From positions 30,479-94,478 of the forward strand of contig NZ_PPHF01000032.1 of the NCBI RefSeq assembly GCF_002904335.1: a stretch of DNA of 64,000 nucleotides, in the 5' to 3' direction. This document shows positions 37,630 through 46,396 of this stretch, piece after piece. The DNA is from Amycolatopsis sp. CA-126428. GTDB taxonomy: Bacteria; Actinomycetota; Actinomycetes; Mycobacteriales; Pseudonocardiaceae. A program made the position numbers and the translations under genes. Positions within the stretch are counted from its first letter, which is position 1. Each line of letters opens with the position of its first letter. The notes under the pieces are model-generated. The model was not told the origin of the DNA, did not search any database, and saw only the letters and a list, made by a program, of their open reading frames with translations.

Positions 37630-37976
37630 CGAATACGCTTCATCACCGAATCGGTCACCTGGCAACGCGGCACCGGCCCGGCGGGGACCGGCCGTTCCTC
37701 GCGCGCACAGTGGCCGTGCGGACAGCCGAAGAGTTCCTCGTGTGCCCGCCCGACGCCGGCGCCGGGCAGACCGCGGTGCAGCGAACGGTGCCCGGTGGCC
37801 GGGTCGATGTCGAAGTACCGCTTGAGCAGACCGGAAATCGGCCGGCCCTCGGCCGCCGCCCGCTCGATCCGGGCCAGCTGCCCGTGCTTCGTCTCGTCGA
37901 GCCGCGCGACCTCGGCACGCAGATCCGGCAGATCGAGGCAGAACTGCGCCAGCACCTGCCGTTCGGCGTCATCCAT
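37626..37976 (-). CDS. Small Cys/His protein upstream of the membrane protein
   Basis: A 116-residue protein from ATG 37976 (GGGAGAAA upstream) that overlaps the membrane-protein start. The first ~45 residues are an acidic helix (DDAERQVLAQFCLDLPDLRAEVARLDE). Near the C-terminus is FGCPHGHCAREERPV followed by a third Cys (PRCQ), a possible small metal site. A PISGLLKRYFDIDPATG segment lies between. This CPxGH pattern recalls short 'FGCPHGH' domains found beside actinobacterial CHAT genes, but I do not know a function. It opens 38 bases from the divergent CHAT gene. Confidence 0.65.
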   Translation of the reverse strand: MDDAERQVLAQFCLDLPDLRAEVARLDETKHGQLARIERAAAEGRPISGLLKRYFDIDPATGHRSLHRGLPGAGVGRAHEELFGCPHGHCAREERPVPAGPVPRCQVTDSVMKRIR

Positions 37977-38014
37977 CCGGTTTCTCCCAGCTCGATTTCC
38001 GCTGCCTGGATCGT

Positions 38015-41000
38015 ATGGCGGCCGACGACCCCGGTTGGGTATGGTATCGGCCGGTGGCATCTGACGAGGCGCTGGCTCGGTTGTCCGAGCGACTGGCCGA
38101 CTTCCGGCGATCGGGCCGGCCGGACGTGTTGTTCGCGAAGGCGACCACTGCCGACGCGGACGAGGTGACCTCGATCGCGTCGGCCGGCACGGACGACGAG
38201 CAGAGCACCGCGGCGCGCGTGGTGCTCGGCCGGCTGCACTTCTTCCGCGCCACCGCTGCGGCCGAGGGAGCCAAGCACGCGGAACTGGCCAAGGCACTGA
38301 CTTTTCTCGCACCCCTGGCCGGCAATCCGGCCGTGCTGCCCGATCCGCTGCGCGCACTCCTCGGCCCGACGGCCGACGCGACCGCCCAGGACACGGTCGG
38401 GACCGACCTGCTGCGTGCCGCCTTCCGCACCCCCGACCCGTATCTGCTCGGCGCCGGAATCTCGCTGATGGCGGCCGCGGTCGCCGCGACCGCCGACGAC
38501 GATCCGCGCGCCGGCGCGCGGATGGCGATGCTGATCGTGGGCCACCAGTGGCGTTACCAGCGCACCCACCGTGCCGACGATCTGGAGCGGACCATCGAAA
38601 CGGGGGAACGCGCGATGCGCGTCCTCGGGGCGGACCACCCGGAGTTCGCCGGAATTCTGTCGAACCTCGGCTTGGCCCATCGAGCCCGGTACACGCGAAC
38701 CGGGGCGATGCCCGACCTGACCCGCTCGATCGAACTCACCGCGACGGCGCTGGCCGCGCACGCCGCCGACGACCCGAGGCGCGCGGTGTGCATGTCCAAT
38801 CTCGCCGACGGCTACCGCGACCGGTCGAGCAGAACCGGTGACCTCGCCGATCTGGGCGCCGCGATCGACTGCGCCGAGCAGGCGCTGGCCTGCACCCCGG
38901 CCGGCCACCCCGACCACGCCGGCTACCTGGCCAAAGCCGGCGCGGCCTACTTCCGCCGGTACGAGCGCCTCGGCGACGTCGCCGATCTGCGACGGGCGAT
39001 CGAGTCCGAGGAACGGGCGCGCACGGCGGACCCGGACCTGCACCGGCCGCCGGCCGACCTGTGCGTGATGTATCGCGAGCGGTACCAGCGGTTCGGCGAT
39101 GTCGCCGACCTGCACCGGGCCATCGAGTCGGGCGAGCGGGCATTGGCGATGCTGCCCGAGGACGACGTGCGCCGGGCCGCGCCGGCGTCCATGCTCAACC
39201 TGGCCTGCCGCCACCTGTACGAGGCCACGGAAGACCTGGCCCACCTGCGGCGCGCGATCGGCTACGGCCGGTTGGCGGTGGCGACGTACCAGGCCGGTTC
39301 GCTGGACCGGGCGAGCGCGCTGGGCAACCTCAGCCCCGCGCTGCAACGGCTCTACGAGCACACCGGCCTGCTGTCGGACCTCCAGCAGGCCATCGACGTG
39401 GACGAGGAGGCGCTCGCGCTGCTGCCCGACGGCCATCCGGTGCGGGTCACGTCGCTGTCCAACCTCTGCGTCGCCTACCGGAGCCGGGCGGAGCACACCG
39501 AGGCCGCCGCCGATCGGACGTACGCCATCGAACTGGGCGAGCGGGCGCTGGCCGCCATCCCGGCCGAAGATCCGACCCGAGGCGTCACCATCCGGATGGT
39601 GAGTGCCGCTTACCGGGAGCGCTTCGAACACCACCGCGACCCCGCCGACCTGGACCGGGCCATCGAACTCGCCCACCTGGCGCTGGACACGCTGCCCGCC
39701 GACCGCCCCGACCGGTACCGCTACCTGTCCGAGCTCAACATCGGCTACCAGCGCCGGGCCCGGTACTCCGGCGACGCGGCCGACATGCGACGCGGTATCG
39801 AGTTCCAGGAACAGGCGCTCGCCTGCCTGTCACACGGCCATCCCGACCTGGCCCTGGTGGCCGCGAATCTCGGCCAAGCGCACCACCAGTTCGCCACCAC
39901 CACGGGTCGTCCCCTGAACGAGGAGCACCTCGGTTCGCTCATCGACGTGATCGCCGGCTCGGCCGCCACGGCGTCGACGACGCAGCAAGTGCGCTCGTAC
40001 CACGTGGCCGGCCGGCTGGCGACGGTGCTCGGCGACCACATCCGTGCCACGACACTGCTGGACTCGGCGGCCGCGCTGTTGCCGTCGGTCCCGCCGCCGG
40101 GCGCGAACTGGCGGGACCGCGAGTACCGGATCGGCCAGTACACGGGGCTGGTGCGGGAAAGCATCGCCGCGCACTGCGCGATCGACGATCCCGAGGGCGC
40201 CGTCGAAGTGGCCGAACTCAGCCGGGGCATCCTGCTGGCCGCCGAACTCGACGTCGACGCCGAAACCGTTGCCGCGCCGGCGTTTCCGGAGCTGCGGGCG
40301 GCGGCGGCCGACGGCGTGGTGGTCCTGGTCAACACGGACCTCCGGCAGGGTGCGGCGATCATCGTCACCGCCGCCGGCGATCCGATCCTCGTCCGCCTGC
40401 CCGAGCTCGGCGGCGCCGAGCTGCACCGGCGGATCCAGGAACTCATCGACGTCAACCAGCAGAGCGGGTTCGCCGCCGCACTGCGCCGGCGGCGTGTCAT
40501 CCCGGAGATCGCCGGCTGGCTGTGGGACGTCGCGGTCGCCCCGATCCTGGCCGCTCTGCCGGCCACGTCCCGCGTGTGGTGGATGCCGACCGATCTGCTC
40601 AGCCTGTTCCCGTGGCACGCCGCCGGGCATCCGGGCGAACCGGGCGCCCTGGACGCTGTGGTCTCCTCCTACACGGCGACCCTGCGCACGTTGACCCACG
40701 CACGGTCCCGCCCCTCCATGGCCGGACGCAGGCAGCTGATCGTGGCCGTCCCCGATGCCCCGGGCTCGGTGCCGCTGCCGGCCACCGCCGGCGAAGCCGA
40801 ACAGCTCCACGACGCCCATCCCGGCCTGCCGTTGCTGGCCGGCGAGCACGCCACGACCGACGCCGTCCTCGCCGCGCTGCGCGAATCGACGTGGGCGCAT
40901 TTCGCGTGTCACGCGGACGCCGACCTGCTCGTGCCCTCCCGCAGCGGAATCCGGCTCCACGACGGAGTCCTGTCGCTGTCCGCGATCAGCCGGCTGCGGC

Positions 41001-41308
41001 TGGCGGACGCCGAACTGGCGTACCTGTCCGCCTGCTCGACCGCGAACCCGGGCATCAACCAGGCCGACGAGTCACTGCACCTCGCGTCGGCCTTCCAGCT
41101 CGCCGGCTTTCGCCACGTCATCGCCACCTTGTGGCCGATCGCCGACGACAGCGCGGCCACCGCCGCGCGCGAGATCTACCGGCACCTGGACGGGACGCCA
41201 GCAGTCGGCAACGCCGCTTTTGCGGTTCGGCGTGCCACCCTCGACCTACGCGCCGAGTACCCCGGACGCCCGGATCTGTGGGCGTCGCTGATCCACAACG
41301 GACCCTGA
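38015..41308 (+). CDS. CHAT-domain caspase-like protease with TPR array
   Basis: A 1097-residue protein. Residues ~180-640 are tetratricopeptide-like repeats of ~46 residues (YRERYQRFGDVADLHRAIES is one), followed by a C-terminal CHAT domain (about 830-1097). The catalytic dyad is in place: His966 in AHFACHA and Cys1007 in YLSACSTA. CHAT proteases act in bacterial defence (type III-E CRISPR Craspase, gasdermin activation) and often sit next to membrane effectors; here a membrane protein operon is divergent 38 bases away. The ATG at 38015 has a weak ribosome-binding site and a GTG about 13 codons later may be the real start. Confidence 0.88.
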   Translation: MAADDPGWVWYRPVASDEALARLSERLADFRRSGRPDVLFAKATTADADEVTSIASAGTDDEQSTAARVVLGRLHFFRATAAAEGAKHAELAKALTFLAPLAGNPAVLPDPLRALLGPTADATAQDTVGTDLLRAAFRTPDPYLLGAGISLMAAAVAATADDDPRAGARMAMLIVGHQWRYQRTHRADDLERTIETGERAMRVLGADHPEFAGILSNLGLAHRARYTRTGAMPDLTRSIELTATALAAHAADDPRRAVCMSNLADGYRDRSSRTGDLADLGAAIDCAEQALACTPAGHPDHAGYLAKAGAAYFRRYERLGDVADLRRAIESEERARTADPDLHRPPADLCVMYRERYQRFGDVADLHRAIESGERALAMLPEDDVRRAAPASMLNLACRHLYEATEDLAHLRRAIGYGRLAVATYQAGSLDRASALGNLSPALQRLYEHTGLLSDLQQAIDVDEEALALLPDGHPVRVTSLSNLCVAYRSRAEHTEAAADRTYAIELGERALAAIPAEDPTRGVTIRMVSAAYRERFEHHRDPADLDRAIELAHLALDTLPADRPDRYRYLSELNIGYQRRARYSGDAADMRRGIEFQEQALACLSHGHPDLALVAANLGQAHHQFATTTGRPLNEEHLGSLIDVIAGSAATASTTQQVRSYHVAGRLATVLGDHIRATTLLDSAAALLPSVPPPGANWRDREYRIGQYTGLVRESIAAHCAIDDPEGAVEVAELSRGILLAAELDVDAETVAAPAFPELRAAAADGVVVLVNTDLRQGAAIIVTAAGDPILVRLPELGGAELHRRIQELIDVNQQSGFAAALRRRRVIPEIAGWLWDVAVAPILAALPATSRVWWMPTDLLSLFPWHAAGHPGEPGALDAVVSSYTATLRTLTHARSRPSMAGRRQLIVAVPDAPGSVPLPATAGEAEQLHDAHPGLPLLAGEHATTDAVLAALRESTWAHFACHADADLLVPSRSGIRLHDGVLSLSAISRLRLADAELAYLSACSTANPGINQADESLHLASAFQLAGFRHVIATLWPIADDSAATAAREIYRHLDGTPAVGNAAFAVRRATLDLRAEYPGRPDLWASLIHNGP

Positions 41309-41339
41309 AACGCTCCGCAGGGCCGGCACCGAGCGATGG

Positions 41340-41578
41340 ATGCGGGATACTCGGCGGATGGGCCACGGTCCCGACGAACCCGTTCGCGCGACTCGCAGCC
41401 CTCCCCGACCGGTCGTGACTCTGCCGTATCGGACCGTGTCCATGCCCCAACACGCTACGGCGCTCCAGCCCCGCGGAGCCATCGACGAATTCGCCCGCAT
41501 CCTGGGGCACGGCGACAGCGCGGTTCGCACGGGAGTGATCTCCGGGCTCGGCGGCGTCGGCAAAACTCAAATCGCGAA
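41340..41578 (+). pseudogene. Truncated STAND/NB-ARC ATPase stump
   Basis: The frame encodes the beginning of a STAND protein: VVTLPYRTVSMPQHATALQP, then a short helix and the P-loop ISGLGGVGKTQIA. Immediately after the P-loop the homology stops and the sequence becomes the 3' end of a minus-strand membrane gene. The rest of an NB-ARC-TPR protein, normally 600 residues or more, is missing. It lies 32 bases after the CHAT gene and marks a recombination junction near 41579. Confidence 0.65.
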
Positions 41579-41857
41579 CTGGCGACCGAACAGGACGGTC
41601 ACACCGATCCCGACCCCGACCGCGGTGCGCGTGTCGAGCACGAAGAGGCGGTGGACGAGCGGCCGAAGTTCCTCGTACGCGGTCAAGCTCAGGCTGGCCA
41701 CCACCGCCAACGCCCCCTGTAGCTTCGGGATGAACGCGTGATTGTCCTGTTCGTACGAACCGGCCATCTGCGCGTCGACCGAGGCCGGGGCGTGTTTTGC
41801 GTACCACGTTATCCAGCTGATGGCGGCACCCAGCAATGCGGACGTCGTGGAATCCAT
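41567..41857 (-). CDS. Small membrane protein beside the eCIS-type protein
   Basis: A 96-residue protein with hydrophobic stretches at about 6-20 (SALLGAAISWITWYA), 48-62 (LQGALAVVASLSLTA) and 78-91 (TAVGVGIGVTVLFG). It follows the LQRSAGNAAV protein by six bases and is co-transcribed with it. Its last codons lie in the STAND stump, so the C-terminus may have been changed by the junction. An immunity, holin-like or effector-partner role is possible; none is recognised. Confidence 0.6.
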   Translation of the reverse strand: MDSTTSALLGAAISWITWYAKHAPASVDAQMAGSYEQDNHAFIPKLQGALAVVASLSLTAYEELRPLVHRLFVLDTRTAVGVGIGVTVLFGRQFAI

Positions 41858-41863
41858 CGCGGC

Positions 41864-42712
41864 TCAGGCTTCTTCCGACGTGTCACGGACTCCGGCCGCG
41901 CGCATCGCGGCCTTGATGGCCAATCCCAGTACCAGCCCGACACCGGCTACGGCCAGGGCAACCTCTCCTGCTCCGGTGGCGAACGCGACCACGAGAACGA
42001 CCGCCAGCGCGAACGCCCCGAGGGCGATCAGGGTGTTGACCACCCACCCCGGCAGGGGCCGGCGCAGCTTGTCCCAAATGGACTCCTGCTCCGACTCTTC
42101 GGCCTCGCGCAAGGTGCGAGCCGGCTTGGCCGGAAATTCCTTCCCGCCGAATTCCCTGGCCTCGGTCAGATCTTCCTGCTGCTGCTCCGACAGGCGAAGC
42201 TTCCCACAGTCGTCGTTCGCGTCCCATTCGGCGAGTTTGCGGCGGAGCTCATCCCTCTTCTCGCGGAATTTGTCGCGATGGCCGTCCCAAGAGCCGTGAT
42301 CAGGATGGGCCTCGTCGCGGTGACGGTGGAACTTGAACAACTCGTGCGGGTCATCCTGGGCGTCCCGGAAGCGCTTCGCGACCTCGTCGAGCAAGTCGAT
42401 GATGGCCTGCAACAGGTCCAGGCACGGGTCGCGGCCGTTGGCGCCTCCCCCGGCGGGCACTGCCACCTGCCGGAGCACCACCCCCGGAATGGGAGCACGT
42501 TGCACAGCGGCCCCCGCCGCGTGCTCCTGCTTTTCTTCATCAGAACAATCGCATGGGCGCGGACCGCAACGCTGCACCATGGCCGCCACCGCGGCGTTGC
42601 CGGCGCTGCGCTGCAAGGCGAGCAGGCCCGGCGGACCAGCAGATCGTGCCATGGCACGATCTCGCGGTTCCGGCTCATGAGCCGCCGCTTCCCGCTGACG
42701 AACTGTGCCCAT
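41864..42712 (-). CDS. eCIS-type leader protein with possible toxin and membrane domains
   Basis: A ~282-residue protein. The N-terminus has the motif LLALQRSAGNAAVAAMVQRCG followed by PCDCSDEEKQ and AVQRAP, a leader typical of proteins linked to extracellular contractile injection systems (eCIS). The middle (HRHRDEAHPDHGSWDGHRDKF, continuing RREL/LAEWD...DCG) has the G-x4-H/F-x3-R...L...DCG pattern seen in C-terminal domains of polymorphic toxins. The C-terminus has two membrane helices (GWVVNTLIALGAFALAVVLV; VALAVAGVGLVLGLAI). ATG 42712 is chosen because it gives a short natural leader. Probably a secreted or injected effector; the toxin reading is inference. Confidence 0.6.
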   Translation of the reverse strand: MGTVRQREAAAHEPEPRDRAMARSAGPPGLLALQRSAGNAAVAAMVQRCGPRPCDCSDEEKQEHAAGAAVQRAPIPGVVLRQVAVPAGGGANGRDPCLDLLQAIIDLLDEVAKRFRDAQDDPHELFKFHRHRDEAHPDHGSWDGHRDKFREKRDELRRKLAEWDANDDCGKLRLSEQQQEDLTEAREFGGKEFPAKPARTLREAEESEQESIWDKLRRPLPGWVVNTLIALGAFALAVVLVVAFATGAGEVALAVAGVGLVLGLAIKAAMRAAGVRDTSEEA

Positions 42713-42865
42713 TCCCGAGAGGGTAAAGTGCCACAGAACGGTGAGGCCGCCGGATCGAACGTGCGGACGGGTATACATCTTTGCCTCAATGGGCAGTTCC
42801 CGGATGCCAGCACCTCGAGCCGACGGGGGAAGCCACAGGTTGCGAGGCCGCAACCGACTGGGGTA

Positions 42866-42896
42866 CTTTCGATACGCGACGGTAGCGTATCGAAAG
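42866..42896. promoter_or_regulatory. 12-bp inverted-repeat TetR operator
   Basis: CTTTCGATACGC (42866-42877), seven bases, GCGTATCGAAAG (42885-42896): perfect 12-base arms, ending ten bases before the TetR start. Size and position fit the autoregulatory operator of the TetR gene and its downstream oxidoreductase. Confidence 0.8.
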
Positions 42897-42906
42897 CGGG
42901 GATACT

Positions 42907-43491
42907 TTGGCGTCCAGCGACAAGACTCAGCCCTCGGCGACGGGACGGCCCCGGGATCACACCCGCGACCTGGCCATTCTCGACGCGACGCTGTCGCTGC
43001 TGACCGAGGTGGGGTACGAGCAGCTCTCGATCGAGGCGGCGGCCGCCCGCTCCGGGGCCGCGAAGACGACGATCTACCGCCGGTACCGCGACAAGGCGGC
43101 GCTGGTCACCGCGGCGGTCGAACACCGTGCACCCGCGAAGCCTCCGCCGCCGCGAGGAGAAAGCCTTCGCGAGAACGTGCATTCTCTGGCGACATGGCTC
43201 GCGCGAAGCATTTCCGAACAGGACGTGGGCCTGCTCGGGGCCCTGTTCACCGGCATGCGCACCGACGCGCGGCTCGCCCAGGAGATGCGGCGAATCCTGC
43301 AGCGGGACCAGACCGCGATGACCGACAGGCTTGCGGCCGAGCGGCTGGCGCCCGGGGCGGGAGCGTTGTTCGCCGAGGTCGCCCCCGCGGTGATCGTGCA
43401 TCGCCTCCTGGTCGTGGGCGAGCCGTGTGACGCCGCCTTCGTCGCGCATCTCGTCGACGACATCCTCTTGCCGCTCCTGCGCCACACCTGA
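42907..43491 (+). CDS. TetR-family regulator
   Basis: A ~194-residue TetR regulator starting at TTG 42907. The helix-turn-helix lies at about 40-65 (LSIEAAAARSGAAKTTIYRRYRDK) and the C-terminal ligand domain has the TetR_C_11/AcrR-like pattern (GLLGALFTGMRTDARLAQEM). The strong palindrome just upstream overlaps its promoter. The oxidoreductase gene follows by 29 bases and should be its target. Confidence 0.9.
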   Translation: MASSDKTQPSATGRPRDHTRDLAILDATLSLLTEVGYEQLSIEAAAARSGAAKTTIYRRYRDKAALVTAAVEHRAPAKPPPPRGESLRENVHSLATWLARSISEQDVGLLGALFTGMRTDARLAQEMRRILQRDQTAMTDRLAAERLAPGAGALFAEVAPAVIVHRLLVVGEPCDAAFVAHLVDDILLPLLRHT

Positions 43492-43520
43492 GCGACTCAC
43501 GCGCAAACCCAGGAGACACG

Positions 43521-44456
43521 ATGAAAGCAGTACGGTACGACCGGTTTTCGGGCATCGACGGGATCTACCTCGCGGACATCCCTGAGCCCATGCCCGGCCC
43601 GGGCGAGGTGGTCGTGCGGGTCGAAGCCGGTGCGCTCAACCCCGGCGCACTCCCGGCGCTGCACGGCAGTGCGTACACGCCGGGCCGCGATCTCGCCGGT
43701 GAGATCGTGGCGGTCGGTGCCGACGTGCTCAGCCTCGCCGTCGGGGACGCGGTGCTGGGCCGGCTCCAGAGCTGGGACGCCCACGCCCCGTTCGTCGCCA
43801 TCCCGGCAGACCAGCTGGTGCGCAAGCCCCACGCCCTTTCCTGGGACGTGGCGGGCTCGCTCTACACCACCCCGATGGCGGGCCTCGGTGCCATCCGGGC
43901 GGTGGCACCCCGGCCGGGCGAGACCGTCGTGATCTCGGGCGCCTCGGGCGGCGTCGGGTTCACCGCCGCCCAGCTCGCACTCCGGGCCGGCGCGAGGGTG
44001 ATCGGCCTGTCCAGTGACGCGCATTTCGACCTGCTCCGCCACCACGGCATCGAGCCCGTCCGGTACGGCGACGGCGAACAGGACCGGATCCTCACCGCGG
44101 CCGGCCGGGCCGACGCCTTCATCGACACCGTCGGTGGTGGCTACCTCGACCTCGCCCTCGCCCTCGGCGTTCCGAAAGACCGCATCGACACCGTCGTCGA
44201 CTACCGCGGAGCGAAAGAGAAGGGCGTCAAGTCCCTGGGAACGACCGATGCCGGCGGACTCCCGGCGCTGGCCGGACTGGCCACCCTCGCCGCCGCCGGC
44301 GAGCTGCACATCCCCATCGCAGCAACGTATCCGCTCACCGCCGTGCGCGACGCCTACCGGGCCCTGGCCGACCGCAAGACGCACGGGCGCATCGTGCTGC
44401 ACCCCCAGGAGCTCGCCAGAACCACACCCGGCCCGCAGCTGAGCGCGACCCGGTAG
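43521..44456 (+). CDS. Zinc-free MDR NADP-dependent oxidoreductase
   Basis: A 311-residue quinone-oxidoreductase-like enzyme: GroES-like N-terminal half (PGPGEVVVRVEAGALNPGAL, YTPGRDLAGEIVAVG) and Rossmann loop SGASGGVGFTAAQLALRAGA. GGAGACACG precedes the ATG. It forms an operon with the TetR regulator and probably removes a reactive enone or quinone to which the regulator responds. It belongs to the same superfamily as the enzyme at 887-1951 but is clearly different. Confidence 0.88.
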   Translation: MKAVRYDRFSGIDGIYLADIPEPMPGPGEVVVRVEAGALNPGALPALHGSAYTPGRDLAGEIVAVGADVLSLAVGDAVLGRLQSWDAHAPFVAIPADQLVRKPHALSWDVAGSLYTTPMAGLGAIRAVAPRPGETVVISGASGGVGFTAAQLALRAGARVIGLSSDAHFDLLRHHGIEPVRYGDGEQDRILTAAGRADAFIDTVGGGYLDLALALGVPKDRIDTVVDYRGAKEKGVKSLGTTDAGGLPALAGLATLAAAGELHIPIAATYPLTAVRDAYRALADRKTHGRIVLHPQELARTTPGPQLSATR

Positions 44457-44462
44457 GAGCGA

Positions 44463-45395
44463 TCACGAACCGGGCGTCACCCGGCCGCGGCGCCAGTCCG
44501 AGGGGCTGGCGCCACGGACGCGTTTGAAGGCGACGCTGAAGGCGAACGGGTCGTCGTACCCGACCGCCCGGGCCACGGCGGCGACGGTGTCTTCGGTGTC
44601 GCGCAACAGGTCCGCGGCCAGCGTCATCCGCCAGCCGGTCAGGTAGGTCAGCGGCGGCTCGCCGACCAGACGCGCAAAGCGTGCCGCGAACGCGGCGCGG
44701 GACAGGCCGGCCCGGGCGGCCAGCTCGGCGACCGTCCACCGGTGCGCCGGCTCGGTGTGCAGCGCGCGCAGGGCTTCGCCGACGCCGGGGTCGCTCAGGC
44801 CCCGGTACCAGGCGGGCGGCGGCTCCATCCGGGCGCACCAGCCGCGCAGCGCCAGCACGAGCACCAGGTCCAGCAGCCGGCGGAGCACGGCGTCCTGGCC
44901 GGGCTCGTCGCCGGCCACCTCGGCGGCGAGCAGGTCCAGGGCGCCGCGGGTCCGCGGCCCGGCGGGCACCACCGCCAGCGGCGGGAGCATGGCGAGCAGC
45001 CTGTCCGCCGCGGCGCCGCGGAGCTCGTAGGCGCCGCGGAGCATGGTCGTGGCCCCGGGCGTGCCGTCGCCGTAGGTGCGCGGCGCCGGGTTCCCCACCT
45101 GCTCCGCGCCGGTGACCGGGTACTTCTTCGTCCCGCGGATCACCAGCTGCGGCGGGGTGGCCGGGTCGTCGGCGATCGTGTACGCGGGGGCACTGATCAG
45201 CGCCAGGTCGCCGGCGGCGAGGCGCACCGACGTGGCGTCGCCGACGCGCAGCGACGCGTGGCCGCCGAGCGTGGCCACCAGCGTGAGCGGCGGGGCTTCG
45301 GCGAAGGCGAGCGACCACGGCGGGCGCTGGACCAGCTGCCGGACGAGCGCGTGGCCGGCCTGGGCCCGATGCAGCAGGTCGCTGAGGACGTCCAT
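44463..45395 (-). CDS. AraC-family regulator with cupin domain
   Basis: A 310-residue AraC/CuxR-type regulator. The N-terminal ~170 residues form the AraC_binding_6/cupin domain (DVLSDLLHRAQAGHALV, ATLGGHASLRVGD); the C-terminal ~110 residues are the double helix-turn-helix (WTVAELAARAGLSRAAFAARF, VAAVARAVGYDDPFAFSVAFKR). It is divergent from the NmrA-like gene 82 bases away and probably regulates it, a common pair in actinomycetes. Confidence 0.9.
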   Translation of the reverse strand: MDVLSDLLHRAQAGHALVRQLVQRPPWSLAFAEAPPLTLVATLGGHASLRVGDATSVRLAAGDLALISAPAYTIADDPATPPQLVIRGTKKYPVTGAEQVGNPAPRTYGDGTPGATTMLRGAYELRGAAADRLLAMLPPLAVVPAGPRTRGALDLLAAEVAGDEPGQDAVLRRLLDLVLVLALRGWCARMEPPPAWYRGLSDPGVGEALRALHTEPAHRWTVAELAARAGLSRAAFAARFARLVGEPPLTYLTGWRMTLAADLLRDTEDTVAAVARAVGYDDPFAFSVAFKRVRGASPSDWRRGRVTPGS

Positions 45396-45476
45396 TCCGG
45401 CACCGTAGACGCTGACAAAGGTATCCCGGGGTTTCACCCATGGATCGTCTCGGTGTCCGCGGGTTGGCTTACCGGC

Positions 45477-46283
45477 ATGACCACCTTGATTCTCGGCGGC
45501 ACCGGCAAGACCGGCCGCCGCGTCGCCCGGCAGCTCGGCGCCGACGCCCGGGTCGCCTCCCGTACCCGCGGCTTCGACCTCGCCGACCCGGCGACCTGGC
45601 CGGCCGCGTTGGCCGGTGTCACGGCCGTCTACCTCGTGGAACCGAACCTGGGCGCCGGGGATCGGCTCCCGCGGTTCGTGGCCGAAGCGGTGTCGGCGGG
45701 CGCCCGCCGGCTCGTGCTGCTGTCCGCCCCGCGCGCCGGCGAAGCCGGCCATCCCCTGCACGCCGCCGAGGAAGCCGTCCGCGGCGGCGGCGCGGGCTGG
45801 ACCATCCTGCGCCCGAACTGGTTCGCGCAGAACTTCAGCGAAGGCCCGTGGGCCGTGGGCATCCGCGACGGCGCGTTGGCCCTCCCCGCCGGCGAGGGCC
45901 GAGCCCCGTTCGTCGACGCCGAGGACATCGCCGAGGTCGCCGCGGCGGCCCTGACCGACGACCGGCACCACGGCCGGGTCTACGAGCTGACCGGCCCGCG
46001 AGCGGTCGGCTTCGCGGAAGCGACCGCACTCATCGCGCGGGCCACGGGCCGGAAGATCGACTACGTCGACGTCGCCCCGGACGCCTTCGTCGAGCGGCAA
46101 GTCCGTTACGGCGTCCCGGAACCGGTGGCGAACCTGCTCACCGGGCTCCTGGTCGATCTCCGCGACGGCCGCGGCGCCGACCTGGCCGACGGTGTCCAGC
46201 GCGCCCTGGGCCGTCCGCCGCGGTCGTTCGAGGACTTCGTCGCGAGCACCTCTTGGCCGCGCGGGGACGAGACGGTCGCATGA
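45477..46283 (+). CDS. NmrA-like NAD(P)H-binding protein
   Basis: A 268-residue NmrA/HSCARG-like atypical SDR with the ILGGTGKTGRRVARQL loop at residues 5-20, LRPNWFAQNFSEG in the substrate region, and a conserved FVDAEDIAEVAAAAL segment. Such proteins reduce quinones or act as redox sensors. It is divergent from an AraC-family regulator. Confidence 0.88.
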   Translation: MTTLILGGTGKTGRRVARQLGADARVASRTRGFDLADPATWPAALAGVTAVYLVEPNLGAGDRLPRFVAEAVSAGARRLVLLSAPRAGEAGHPLHAAEEAVRGGGAGWTILRPNWFAQNFSEGPWAVGIRDGALALPAGEGRAPFVDAEDIAEVAAAALTDDRHHGRVYELTGPRAVGFAEATALIARATGRKIDYVDVAPDAFVERQVRYGVPEPVANLLTGLLVDLRDGRGADLADGVQRALGRPPRSFEDFVASTSWPRGDETVA

Positions 46284-46347
46284 CCCGCGCCGAACCCGGG
46301 TAGCCGACGTGGTCCCGCTGTCAGGAGCTGCGCGGGCGTGGTTCATC

Positions 46348-46361
46348 GTATCGATCGATAC
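46348..46361. promoter_or_regulatory. 14-bp palindrome upstream of the MarR gene
   Basis: GTATCGATCGATAC is a perfect 14-base palindrome 35 bases before the MarR start, in an AT-rich stretch. A near-identical site (GTATCGAATGATAC) lies before the downstream nitroreductase, so both are probably bound by this MarR protein. Confidence 0.75.
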
Positions 46362-46396
46362 CGTATCGCGTGATTCGTTGCTGCTAGCGTGGCCCC

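Noticed and set aside
42166..43506. 446-codon minus-strand frame spanning the TetR gene and part of the eCIS-type gene
   Set aside because: It crosses two well-supported genes and a regulatory palindrome and has no recognisable domain.
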